64,000 nt of DNA. It comes from Monocercomonoides exilis (Eukaryota > Preaxostyla > Oxymonadida > Polymastigidae). Below, one piece after another: positions 34,210 through 46,200 of the stretch (position 1 is the first letter of the stretch; the number at the start of each line of letters is the position of its first letter). Location: assembly GCA_001643675.2 (NCBI GenBank), contig LSRY02000001.1:2044001-2108000 (forward strand). Direction: 5' to 3'. Made by a program: the position numbers and the translations under genes. Below the pieces are notes generated by a model that made no database searches, was not told where the DNA came from, and saw only the letters and a list, made by a program, of their open reading frames with translations.

Positions 34210-36246
34210 ATGAAGATATTTGTGGGGATGCTGAGTGGAAAAGTCCTCGCTCTCAACGTCGAAAACACAGACACTGTTGCATCCGTGAAGAAGAAGGTTG
34301 AAGACGAAGAAGGAATTCCGCCAGAACGACAGATTCTTGTTTTCTCAGGAGAGCAGCTTGAAGACCGAAAAACGCTTCGAGAGTGTGGGGTCTGTGAAGA
34401 ATGCACACTGTATGTGGTGATTCGGAAGAAATTTGGAATGTCGATTTTGGTGAAGACAACAACAGGAAAAACTTTCACTCTGAACGTTGAGCGCACAGAC
34501 ACGATCGAGGCGGTGAAGCGGAAAATCCAAGACAAAGGAGGGATCCGCGCAGAGCAGCAGATACTCATGTTCTCGGGAGAAAGACTTGAAGAGGGAAAAA
34601 CGCTTCGAGACTACGGAGTTGAGAAAGAAGATATCGTTCGCCTTGTGTATAAAATATCAAAAATGCAACTTTGTTTGAAGGGAACGCATGGAAGAGATGA
34701 TTACCTCAATGCTGAAAGCAAAGATGCGATTGGATGTGCGGGACAGAAGATTGAAGACAAAGAAGGAAACTTTCCAAACCCTCGAACGCTCGCGCACGAA
34801 GGAAAAGAACTCGAAAACCAAAAAACTTCACAAGACTACAACATCGGTATTGACGGGGCTTCTGAGGTTGAAAGACAGCCCGATAGGATTCAGCTTTTTG
34901 TTACCAGAAGATCGGGAGAGCGTTTTTCAGTTGAGATGGAAGTTGATGAAACGATCCATACACTGAAAGACAAAATTCGAGGATTAACAGGCATTCCCGT
35001 AGAAAATCAAAGTCTTTATCGGTTTTGGGAATTTCTTGAAAACGAAAAGACGGTGGGGCACTACAAGATGAGCAATGGGGAGAACATCCGTCTGTTCTTG
35101 TATTGTGGGGATCTGAAGATTTTTGTGAAGACATCAGCAGAAAAGCGAGTTGCTGTTGAGGTTGAAAGCGCAGACACCATCAGATGTGTGAAGGAGAAGA
35201 TTGAAATGAGCGAAGGCATTTGCGTTGAAAAGCAAAGGCTGAAATTTGGGGATGTGAATCTTGAGGATGGAAACACTCTTCATTTCTACGGGATCGAAAA
35301 GGGCGATGTTCTTTTCCTTTCGGAGGGAGATTGTCTGAGGATGTGGATATTTGTGAAGATATGGACAGGCAAAATAGCAGCTGTTGATGTGTCGAGCACA
35401 GACACGATTGGAAGAGTGAAGGAGAAAATACAAAGCAAAGAAGGGATTCCTCTGAAACAGCAAATACTCATATATGAAGGAAAGGAACTGGAAGACAGGA
35501 AAACGCTTCAAGATTACTGTGTCAAGAACGAAGATTCGCTCCACCTTGCGTTAAGGTCAGGCGACGTGACGATTTTTGTGAAGATGTCGAGTGGGAAGAC
35601 TGTCACACTTGGTGTTGATGGAACAGACAGTGTGGAATATGTGAAGCAGAAGATACAAGGCCAAGAAGGAATTCCTTCAGAGCTGCAGAGCCTTGTCTTT
35701 GCTGGGAAAGAACTGGAAGACGGAAAATTGCTTCAGGATTACCATGTGCAGGAAGACGATACGCTTCGACTGGCTTTGAGGCAAGCCTCAAAAATGCACA
35801 TTTTTGTGAAGATTGGGAGTGGGAAAAGCATCGCCCTCGAAGTGTCGAGCACAGACACAATTGGACAAGTGAAGGAGAAGATTGCAAACAGAGAAGGAAT
35901 CCCATTTGGCGAGCAGCAGGTGATGTTTGGAGGAGAGCAGCTGGAAGACGGAAGAACACTGGAAGAGTGCGGTGTTGAGAGAGAAGACACGCTTCGCGTT
36001 GTGTTCAAAGCGAAGCAAATGCGAATATGTGTGAAGGAGATGAGTGGAAGCGATATTGGTGTTGAAGTGCTGAGCACAGACACGGTTGGAAGAGTGAAGC
36101 AGAAGATCCAGGAAAGAAGAGGAGTTCCTCGGGATCTGCAGACACTTGTCTTTGCAGGAGCACCGCTTGAAGACGAAAAGACTCTTCGACACTACAACAT
36201 CGTGGATGAAGCCGTATTGTATCTCATGCTAAGAATTGGATTTTGA
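34210..36246 (+). CDS. Nonaubiquitin-like protein: nine diverged tandem ubiquitin domains, 678 aa
   Basis: Nine units of 75-76 residues start at residues 1, 77, 152, 227, 302, 378, 453, 529 and 604. Most begin like ubiquitin (MKIFVG, MSILVK, MWIFVK, MHIFVK) and keep the core: TDT..VK.KI, a GIP segment, the ILVF strand and LED.KTL. Unit 3 is the most eroded. Unlike polyubiquitin, units differ widely from each other and none ends in Gly-Gly (ends seen include RKKFG, KISK, SGD and IGF). The protein therefore should not be cleaved into, or conjugated as, ubiquitin. The Lys-48 position is kept only in units 3, 6 and 7 (GKELE). It could serve as a ubiquitin-like scaffold for receptors or the proteasome; that is inference. 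Intronless, ATG start, TGA stop, no signal peptide. Confidence 0.92.
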   Translation: MKIFVGMLSGKVLALNVENTDTVASVKKKVEDEEGIPPERQILVFSGEQLEDRKTLRECGVCEECTLYVVIRKKFGMSILVKTTTGKTFTLNVERTDTIEAVKRKIQDKGGIRAEQQILMFSGERLEEGKTLRDYGVEKEDIVRLVYKISKMQLCLKGTHGRDDYLNAESKDAIGCAGQKIEDKEGNFPNPRTLAHEGKELENQKTSQDYNIGIDGASEVERQPDRIQLFVTRRSGERFSVEMEVDETIHTLKDKIRGLTGIPVENQSLYRFWEFLENEKTVGHYKMSNGENIRLFLYCGDLKIFVKTSAEKRVAVEVESADTIRCVKEKIEMSEGICVEKQRLKFGDVNLEDGNTLHFYGIEKGDVLFLSEGDCLRMWIFVKIWTGKIAAVDVSSTDTIGRVKEKIQSKEGIPLKQQILIYEGKELEDRKTLQDYCVKNEDSLHLALRSGDVTIFVKMSSGKTVTLGVDGTDSVEYVKQKIQGQEGIPSELQSLVFAGKELEDGKLLQDYHVQEDDTLRLALRQASKMHIFVKIGSGKSIALEVSSTDTIGQVKEKIANREGIPFGEQQVMFGGEQLEDGRTLEECGVEREDTLRVVFKAKQMRICVKEMSGSDIGVEVLSTDTVGRVKQKIQERRGVPRDLQTLVFAGAPLEDEKTLRHYNIVDEAVLYLMLRIGF

Positions 36247-37145
36247 TTTGAAATGGTTTTGGTTGTTTGACGTTTCTTGTCTTTTCCAATTCATTTTATT
36301 CTCATTTTTTTGTTCATCATTTATTTTTAATTTTATTTTGACTATTTGCGGAGTTAAACATTTTCATTTCAAAAATTAGAACCTTTTCATTGTTGCTGTG
36401 AAAGATCAAAGCGGGTTTTCCTGTGAAAAAGCCAAAATGATCATCCAACAAAATGGATTTATGTTGTTGGATTGAAAAACTTGTGAAACAAACCAAAATT
36501 ATATGAAAATAAAAGAAACAAGAAACAAAATTGAGTAATGCGTGAATAAATCTGTTTATCATTAAAGACATGTTCACATGAAAATTCGCAAGCGCTAATG
36601 ACAAAAATGAAGGGAAAACGAGAGAAAAAAAGCTGAAAATGAAGGAAAAAGAATCGAAAAACCATATTTTTTGAAAGAAAAATGAATAAACAAAATTATT
36701 TTCAACAGATGAACAGAATTCATATAAACTTTCACATTTTGACAAATATTTTCACATAGAAATGTGAACATCTTGGATTCTTCACATCTTCGTTTTGATG
36801 TTTTCCAAATAAACGTTTCAAAAAGCAGTTATTCTTTGAATGAAGCTTGACGGCTATCAGTTCAAACATCTGTCGAACAAAATGTATTCAAATAACTCCA
36901 CTCAATTGCTCATCCAAGAAAGTTAAGTCATTTCCTTTAACACAAAAAAACAAGGGAAGTTCAGAAAAAAGCAACTAGATTCTATTTATTAATCATTTCT
37001 GCGCAGAAGAGGCATTTCTTCTATCAGCAAAATATGATAAGCGTTCATTCTGCAGAGGAATATTGGTCTGCTGATGAAATAGTCACATACTATCCACAAA
37101 TTGTTTTGTTTCTTAGTTCCGTTGGTGTATTTGAACAAATGTATC
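36247..37145. other. AT-rich spacer
   Basis: Downstream of the ubiquitin-like gene. No gene, repeat or inverted repeat recognised. Confidence 0.5.
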
Positions 37146-37146
37146 A

Positions 37147-37231
37147 TCTTCTTTTTCTTCTTTTTCTTCTTTTTCTTCTTTTTCTTCTTTTTCTTCTTTT
37201 TCTTCTTTTTCTTCTTTTTCTTCTTTTTCAC
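37147..37231. repeat. (TTCTTTTTC)n minisatellite
   Basis: About nine tandem copies of a TTCTTTTTC unit, in no supported gene. Confidence 0.9.
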
Positions 37232-37639
37232 CCTTTTTCACTCTTTTCCCCTCTCTTTGGCACAGGTGGATGAAGCGGAGTGTATTGAAATGAAGGAATC
37301 TTGCTGGAGAAGGAGATCGATAAATTCCATACGGCAACCATCACACAACTCTGCAAAAAAGCTCATCTGATTGAAATTGAATTGTGAAGTCACGTCATCA
37401 TTCAATGTTCTCTTTGAATGAGAAAACAATTTGGAAGAAGGAAACCAAAAAGTCATGTTGTCACTTGATCGAAATCAGAAAATACAACCAGCAGCTGCTA
37501 AATCAACATTACATTTCCTCTGGCTTCTCTTTAATGTCTTTTTGTGAGCATATCAAATCTGTTCTTTATTTAAATTGTCTGGTGCTTCTTCTCTCTTTCC
37601 GCTTCTGATCTCCTTTTCTATTTTTTTGGTCTTTCACAA

Positions 37640-38560
37640 GTTTCTGTCTTGCCTGTTGTGAAGCGACTTTTCAGTTATCATTCATCTTCCCTTCCATCAA
37701 ACGAGGAAGGGCCTTTTCTTATCAGCAGCCTTCCGCTTATGTTCTCAGAAATTCCAAAAGCTGAATTCTATATTTTCTCTTCGTTTCTTCGCCTTCTCCT
37801 TCGCCTTTTCCATCCCTGACATCGCCTCCGCCGCTCGCGCCTTTCATCTCTTCCCTGCCCTTTTTCCCTCAGCAGCCAGTAATGACTCGTTATCTTTAAT
37901 TATTCCAAATATATCTGATATGACTCCATTTCATTCATTTCATCCAATTCATCTTGCTTCATTCAGCTTCTTCTTGTCTGTCTCTTCGTCTTCGTTTGAA
38001 TCGGTCTCTCAGAACAAACGCCATCCGACTTATCAATTTCACGCAATCTGCTGACTGCTCCAACACGCCTGTGAATAAATGTTCTCTGAATCTTCTGAAA
38101 AGTTTCTGTGCTTTTGACAATGTGGGTTCATCACTTTTGGCTTGTCAGCAGCTCAATGGAAGAAAAGAGTTCGTATTTGTTGACAGACACATTGAAGCAG
38201 AGAAAGAGTATAAGAAGATGTGCTCTGAACTGAATTTGTTGTTCTTTGCCTTCCCTCTGCAGCTGAATGTGGATGTTGAAAAAGAAAAGAAGATATTTGA
38301 GTGAATGACAGAAATGAGTGATGATTGACTGCAGGAAGGTTTTGATGGTGTTGAATTTGCTTTTGATGAACAAGGAGGCTGTGACGAAAATGAAGCTGCT
38401 TTTAAAAAATGGTGATGATGTTGAAGGAGAAGGAGAAAAAGAGGAAGAGAAGGAGAAGTTGAGGTCGAAGCAGATGAGCATCATGATAAAGTGTTAAATG
38501 TATTCCCAGTGGATGTTTGAAGGAAAGGCGAAGTGAGAGCAGAAAAGCAGATTGAGAGGA
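37640..38560 (+). pseudogene. Decayed coding remnant of unknown origin
   Basis: GC-richer DNA with protein-like stretches in changing plus-strand frames: VSVLPVVKRLFSYHSSSLP and FLISSLPLMFSEIPKAEFY near 37650-37760, then a 116-codon frame 37954-38304 (SLNLLKSFCAFDNVGSSLL, KEFVFVDRHIEAEKEYKKM), then FDGVEFAFDEQGGCDE near 38340. Frames are broken by stops and shifts. The leucine-rich helical style resembles the tails of giant proteins such as the USP at 12.5 kb, but no specific match is seen. Confidence 0.35.
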
Positions 38561-38639
38561 TACTTAATGTTCCACTGCCAATAGCAGCAGCAGAGAAGAA
38601 TGAGAAGACTGAGAAGAATGAATGAATGAGTTATCTTTT

Positions 38640-38930
38640 GTGATTGAAGAAGAAGAGGAAGAGGAAAAAGAGGAAAAAGAGGAAGAGGAAGAGGAAGAGG
38701 AAGAGGAAGAGGAAGAGGAAGAGGAAGAGGAAGAGGAAGAGGAAGAGGAAGAAGAAGAAGAAGATGATGATGATGATGATGATGTTTGAAGAGAAGGAGA
38801 AGGAGAAGGAGAAGGAGAAGAAGATAAAGGAGAAGAAGATAAAGAAGGAGGAGGAGGAGGAGAAGAAGAAGAAGAAGAAGAAGAAGAAGAAGAAGCTGAA
38901 GCTGAAGAAGAAGAATTAGAAGAAGAAGGC
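38640..38930. repeat. Purine microsatellite (GAAGAG, GAT, GAGAAG, GAAGAA)
   Basis: Nearly 300 bases of pure purine-rich triplet and hexamer repeats with a short (GAT)n block. It could be translated as Glu/Lys, but flanking frames do not support a gene. Confidence 0.85.
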
Positions 38931-39138
38931 GAAGTCGAAAATTGATGATTCTTTCTCTTTCTCTTCTCAGCAGCTCAATCACAAAATGAAATAATTTGAA
39001 TTACATCGATCAAATAGATAAATATTCCTTTTTTGGATTTTCCCTCACTGCTGCTGCTGATGATGATGATTGCACAACGAGGAGGTTGATGATGCTTGAG
39101 GTGTGTTTGAAGAAGAACAAGAAGAAATACTTTTCCTT

Positions 39139-39761
39139 TCAATCATGCCTTTGTCTTCTTTGAAAATATATCAATGAGTGAACATAAATCCATTTCTTTT
39201 CCTTTCTCTTCCAAAACGGTGACGGTGAATGCAGCTTGTAAGAGCCAAACTCCATAGCCATGTTCCAAAATAATTTGTTGTTTTCCTTTGCTTCAAAATC
39301 TTCAATGTTGTTTGTTCTTCTCTTCTTCAATTGCATTCCTATTTGGAAATAGCCTTTAACCTGATTCCGCCTCCTCATTTTCCTTTTCAATCTCTTTCTT
39401 CAAAAAGAGATCTCCCCACCAGTAAAATTCATCAGGCATTTCTTGCAAGACTTCCATTGTTCTATTTATGAAAAAATTAAAAAATAAAAAAATTCATTTT
39501 TCAAAAGAAGATTCGAACAAAACAGAGATTATAGCACACCAATTGTAAATAGCATTCATTCACTGCAACCTCTTTGACTTTATAAAAATATCCATTTTCG
39601 CTCATTTCACATTTCGGCCGCTCACCTTTGAACTGAAATTCCATCTCTATATGCAAAAAAAACACATCAAAAACCCGATCCAAATGCTCGTATAATCTTG
39701 TTTCAGGCAGCCCATCCCTTTTGTGAAAAGTGTCCATTTCGGCCAATCGAGGCAAAAACAA
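39139..39761 (-). pseudogene. Small minus-strand gene or fragment with GYFYK motif
   Basis: A protein-like block at 39734-39540 reads MDTFHKRDGLPETRLYEHL, FQFKGERPKCEMSENGYFY and VAVNECYLQLV. After a probable short intron whose acceptor is ATAAATAG near 39456, a second block reads MEVLQEMPDEFYWWGDLF and ends at a TGA-free but TAA-broken Glu-rich stretch. A third, 39139-39300, reads EHGYGVWLLQAAFTVTVLEE. The pieces are collinear on one strand but need more than splicing to join, so I treat the locus as probably broken. The domain is not one I can name. Confidence 0.4.
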
Positions 39762-40222
39762 TCATTTCTTTCAATATATCGAAAAGCACTTCAAATAAAA
39801 ATATCACGAACATTCCACCTAAAAACATACATTTATATGTGTTGCGGAATCATGAAACTTCCATCGCTCGTACCTCTTCCATTCATCTGTGAAACCAATC
39901 TTCACATCATTCATTTCTTTCCCAGTTGCTATTTCTCATGAAAATATATCCAACAAAATTATAAACTCCAAATCATATGTTATTCCATCATAGAGGTGGA
40001 TATTGCTGTACGGAGTGTGATGGCTGAAATATCAGAACATCAACAAAAATTAATGAATCATTCTCTATTATTCATTGGATCAAAAAAAAATGTGAAAAAA
40101 ACGAAGATAATTATTCATTGTTATGTAATAATATGATTTACAAAATCAGAAAAATGACAAAATATTTGAAGTGCCCATATTAGTTTGAAAGAAAAAAGAG
40201 AAAAACAAACTGTTGGAGAGGC
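39762..40222. other. Upstream region of the 40.2 kb receptor gene
   Basis: AT-rich, with no recognised promoter motif. The receptor ATG follows a purine-rich leader about 30 bases long. Confidence 0.4.
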
Positions 40223-43200
40223 ATGGTATTGGGGCTGTCAGGAATATTTTATTGTCTGTGGATAATTTGTGTTGAATGCATGTGCAATGGTGCCACAAGT
40301 GATGGAGCAGTATTTAGAGAGGAATCAGTGAAAGTTGAAAATATGAATTATCCTGAAGGCATATGGCCAGAGAAAGCTGAAAATAGCAAATATGGAAATG
40401 GCATTTTATATGACACATATATTGAAGGAAAAGAAGGTAGAGTGGGAGAGACAGAAAAACAAGAGAGAATGATTAAGAATTACACAAAACAATGGAATGA
40501 TGGACGAGGAGAGATTGAGAAGATTCAAAAATGGAGTTTTTGTGATGAATGGAAAATGCGGGGAAAGGAGAGAATGTGTGGTGGGAGTGGGGTTGAGGGA
40601 AGTGTTGTTCTGGTCAATTCATCAATGAAACTGAATTCATTGGGATTGAGGGAAAGAGATGGGGAGAGTGTGCTCAGGGCATCGGATGGATGTTTTGTTG
40701 AATTGAGTGGATGTGTTGTTGGAGTTGAGAGAGAGACGCCTCCCTTTGATTTTTGTGGGAGCTGTGGATTGTTCGCCAACATTTCTCTCAGATCATCTTC
40801 AACTGGGTTTTTGCAGTCATTTCCTTCTCTATTTTCTTCAAAAGCATTAGAAGGGAAATTTCTTGAAAAATGTCATGTTTTTATTTGTTCATCTCATTTC
40901 TCGTCTTTTCATATTTCATCAGCCCCATTCCTCTCTTCACCCTCGATTCCTCATGTTTCACTTTCACAACTGACATTTTTCAACATCTCAACAGCAAATG
41001 AGGCATGTTCAACTCCGACCACTACGTCAACCCAAACCTCATGTTTGATGAGCAGTTGCTCATTCTCATCAGTTTGCGATGCATATGATGGCGGGGTTGT
41101 CCCTTCTCTGAACAACCCCTTTGCCTCTCTGAATGCCTCAAACACCTCTTTTGTTAGATGTTGCAGAACAAAAAATGTTGTTTGCGAAGGAACTTCAGAT
41201 AATAGGCTGGCTCCAGGTAGACAGAACGAAACATTCAATGGAGCTAATTCGTTTATTTGGTGCGAATGGAACGGATCGAAGGCTACTGGAAACAAAGATG
41301 ATTACACTGATGATGCTTCCAATGGTGGAGCAATTCGAATGTGTTATCTCAATTCAGGAGAACTTTCAGTTTCTCATTGTTCATTCAATGATTGCTATGC
41401 TCATTATGCTGGAGGAGGGGTCATGTGCCGTTCAATCAAGTCTATTGAATTTGTAAGCAACTCATTCAACGCTTGTTCTTCTCAAAGTTATTTTGGAGGA
41501 GGAATTTATGCTGTATTAATTTCAACATGTGTTCGGATCAGCGGATGTGAATTTCAGAAATGCAAAGCATATCGAGTGGGAGGAGGGCTTTATCTGGATG
41601 ACTTTTATATTTCTGGATCTTCCTGCATTGGAACAGAAAACGGCAAAGGGGAGAGCGCTTGTGTGTTTGAATGCTCATTCACTTCATGCTCATTGACAAA
41701 TTCTGGAGGCGGAGGGATGTATTGTCAAAATGTTCCGACTGCATTCAAAATGAGGAGCATTCAGTTCATTTCATGTTCTGCATTGACAAAGGGAGGAGGA
41801 CTATATATGGAGCCAAACAAACAGGTAGCACCAAATGAAACAATTTATTGCCTTTTCTTTTTCTTCCATGAATGCAAATGTTTGGCCAATGTTCCATATG
41901 GTAACGATATGACTTTCTCAGATTATTACAATTCATTTTTGAATTCAGGCAATCCATTCTATGAATGCTACACGACAAATTCAGATGAACAGAGAATGTG
42001 TTATGCGTATGATTATGCAAATTCAGGCTCATGGTCTCATCAGCACATGGAAAAGAAGGATTGGCTGAATGACAAGACGTTGTATGTTTCGGTGAATGGA
42101 AATGATTCATATGTTCTTTGTGGGGCAAATTTTACAAATCCGTGCGAAACAGTGAAGAAGGCGCTTGAGATGTGTGAGATACAAATTAGCTTGGCAATCA
42201 CGCTTATGGATGGAAATCATAAAAGTGAAACAACAACCATTGAGATTGGCACAAAGAAGATTTCGGTTATTGGGATGGGCAAAGAGAAGAGTGTAATTGA
42301 AATGAAATCCCTTTCATCTTCATCAGCAAGAGCATTGTTCAGTGTGACGACAGGCCATCTGGGAATGAGTCATTTGAAAGTTGATTGTAACTCAACAGCA
42401 GAAATTTCACCGAGTGTGGTTGTGGTATCTGATGGGAGTGGGTCACTCTCGTTGGAGGATGTTGTGATCATTAGGAGTAAAACAGGAGACTATGTGATGT
42501 CGTCGTCAGTGTTTGTGGTGCCGCTGTCGCAGCTGTCGATGGTTGATGTGGAGATCATAAATATGAATGTCTCAAAATCATTGTTCTCTGAGCCGAATCA
42601 ATCATCTCCTTCTTCTTCTTCTTCATTGTCTTCATCTGCACTGTATCTGACAGCCACAGCATCAGGAGATAGCGTGCTGGCGAATGTGAAAGTGAAGAAT
42701 GTGAAGTTGACAGAAGGAGATGGGGTGGTTGTGTCAAAGAATGTGAAGGAAGGGGAGACATTTATTGTTCAGAATGTGACAATCCAAGATTGCGAGTGCA
42801 AGGCTGGAAGTGGTGGTGGGATCAAGGTTGATTTATTGTATTCAACAAGCAAGTTACGAGTTGGGACTTCATCAGCCCCAGCAAACGAAGCAACAAAATT
42901 CAACAGATGCAATTGTAGTGGAAATGGAGGAGGGATAATGGTGAATCTGGCAGATGGCTCACACGACTTCTCAATTTTGTCCGTGGACTTTTCAGGCTGC
43001 ACTGCTTCATTGAGTGGGAATTATGTGTTTGTGAATGGGAGCAATTCTGTAAGCTGGGGAATAACAACAGAAAAGCTGAATGCCCAACATGATAGTTCAA
43101 AATACAATGAGTTGATGGGATATGATCGGAGTGACTCAGCAATGGGGCTGTTCCCACTGAATGTGTTTCTGGACACATTTCCTAATGCAGCGCATGTGGG

Positions 43201-46200
43201 GAAGGTGAAGGATGGGCTGGGTGGATACAACTCGTGGTTTTGTGGGTTTGCTTATTATCCGTGTGCAACCATCACCCATGCAGCGCAGGTGAGATATTCG
43301 GGCACAAATAAGAAGATCGAATTGGATTCAGGATTTGAGTTTAGTGAAGATGTTGCCATGACAGATGGTCATGAATGGGAAATCTCATGTTCCACAAAAG
43401 GGATGGAAATGGGAGTGAAAGCACCAGAGAATTTTGAGTCGTCATGTCTGATTGAGGTGTTGAACAAATGCTCAATAAGAAACATCAAGTTCTGTATTCC
43501 ATCTGCTCTATCTGGTGCATCATCTCTAATTTTATCCAATTCCACACTCTTCACACTCACTGACTGTTCTGTTATTTGTTCATCTGACAATTTAATTGGA
43601 TATTGCTTTGTGAATGTGATTGGGGGAAAAGTGAAAGTGGAGGGATTGGTGATAACAGAAACCTTGACATTTGGAGAACATTCACTGATTGAGTTTGTTG
43701 AAGGAGTGGAATCAGTTGTGTTTTGTGGATGTAATGTGAATAATATTGAGAAGAGAAATGGAGATGGGGGATGGTTGAGTGGAGTGGTTGGAACAGAAAG
43801 AGGTGAAGGAAAGAATGGGATAATTGTGATTGAGTCGTGTGATGTTAAGGAGTGCAGTTGCCTTTGTGGAAGAGGAGGAGGGATATGTGTTAGAGTGAAA
43901 GGGGAAGGAAGTGTTGTTGTGAATGGGAGTTGTGTGTTTGAAGGGTGTGAGGCAATGAATTCGAATGGAAGTGAAGGGAGAGGAGGAGGGATAATGATTG
44001 TGATGGAGAGCAGGGATGGTTCAATGAAAATGGAATCGGGAAGAGAGGGATTGTTTGTGTTTGGAGAGAATAACAAAGCTGAATATGGGAAGGATGTGTT
44101 TGTTCATTGTGGGAGTGGTGTGTTGTTGGAGTCGAAAGTGAATGGAAGCTCATTTGAGTTTTTTGATTCCTGTGTGATTCCAACAGATGTTGTGAAGTTG
44201 TGTGGGAGTGAGGATGGGAGAGAAGGGGAAGTGATTCCGCTGTTTGTGTATTTGTGCTCAATCGGGACAAAGTTGAGAGTTGATGGTAGTGGAGAGAGGG
44301 CATTGGATCACAGTCATTGTGGGTTTGAGGAGTTTGGGTGTTTGACGATTGACTATTGTGTTGAGAAGAGAGCGAGCAGCAATGTGAATGAAATCGAAGT
44401 TGTTTCGGAATCATGGATAAAGAATGAAATGAAAGTGGCTTCATTCGATTTGAGTGTTTCAGGGAAAGAAGAAGGAATGAGGGTGACTGTGATGGATGAA
44501 GGATCAATGAATCAAAACTCGCTGATCGAATGCACAAAATCATTTGAGATGAGACATTTGTCATTTGTGCTGAATGAAGGGATGAACGGGAGGAGAAGTG
44601 CATTCATCCACTCCTCATCAGCAATCATCATAATCACCAGCTGTTCAGTCTCGTTTGGAAATGATGAATTGATTGGATTCAATGTGATTTGTATCGAGGG
44701 AGGAGGGATGGTTGTGAATGGATTTGTGATGGAAGGGGGAGTGAGAATGAATGGGAAGTCGCCAATAGTCGTTTCGAATGGAGTTGAATTGGAGATGAAT
44801 AACAGTCGAATGAATGGAGCGGTAGTTACAGGTGGAATTGGAGGAGGAGGATGTTTGAATGTGGAGATGGGTGTGAATGGGATTGTGAATATTGAAGAAT
44901 GCAATTTGTCATCAGTGTGTTCAGGAGGGAGTGGGATGAAAGGAGGAGGGATGATGATATCAGTGGGAAAAGGAGGAAGTTTGGAAATGAAAAATGTGAA
45001 ATATTCTGGGTGTGAAGTGCCAACAGAGGATGTTGAGAATGGAGGAAGAGGAATGGGAGGAGGGATGTTTGTGAAGCTGCCAGATGAGATGGTAACATTT
45101 GTTATGGAAGGAATGTCATGTGAGGGATGCGATGCCTGGAAAGGGAAGAATGTGTTTGTTTCGGGATGGGATCTGAGAGAGATTGTGAATGAGGAGCACT
45201 TGAAATGGGAGATGAGTTCAGAGGAGTTGAGATCATTGGATGAGTTGTGTGGATGGGAAAGGAAGACAACAGGAGAGGAGGGATATGTAATTCCATTGGT
45301 TGTGTATTTGTGGAGGAACTGGAGTGGGAATGGGTTTGTTTCTCGAGAGAAAGGAGGAGACTTCAGTGGGTGTGGATTTTCAGAAGCACCATGCTCATCG
45401 ATTGATCACTTGATATCACTGAGATATGAACCACTTGGAGAAGGGGAAACACATATTGCCATTGTGGGATCAGGGTTGCTGAGCCATTCCATATCATTTT
45501 CATTTTCTTCATCATCAATTTCAGATTCACCAAAAGTGGTGATTGAAGGGACAAAGAAAGGGACAGGAATGACTATCAGTGATGAAGACGAGAATGATTT
45601 GGATGATCGTTCAATGATATCGTCGAATGTGAGTCTGTCATTTGTGAATGTGTCATTCACCAAGCCAGCCATCACAACCCATCATGAAGTGTTGATTGAA
45701 TCCTCCGGAACAAACACCTTATTGTCTGTTTCTGATTGTTCATTTGGTTCATTGACCGGGCTGACAGAGACAGCTGGATATTGTCTGATGAGAGTGAATG
45801 AAGGGAGTGTTGTGATTGAGAGGTGTTCGTTGAGTTTGATTTCAGAGTTGAAAGGGTTGATTGTGTTCAGCCCAGGTGCATCTGAGGTGACGGTTCAGAA
45901 TGTGAATATTTCGTTTGTGAGTGTGATAGAAAGGAGCCTGATTTCGATGATAGACGAGAATCAAATGAACGGAGATGAGAATACTGGTTCAAATAGTAAC
46001 AGACCAGTTCTGAGGGTTGTTGGGAGTTCATTTACCAATATCACAAACGAAGGGAATGAAGCAAGTGTTATTGGAGTGGGATCATATGAGCATGGAATGG
46101 AGTGTGTGATTGATGAGTGTTCTATGTTAAGTTGCAAGAGTGGTTTGAGCAGAGAAGGAGGGGGAATGAAAGTGGTGCTGAAAAGTGGAGAATCGTTGTT

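Noticed and set aside
34210-36246. Ordinary polyubiquitin precursor
   Set aside because: Units are not identical and none has the C-terminal Gly-Gly needed for processing.
37147-38930. Direct repeats that could suggest a CRISPR array or satellite
   Set aside because: The units are 3-9 bases with no spacers; they are simple-sequence repeats in a eukaryotic genome.
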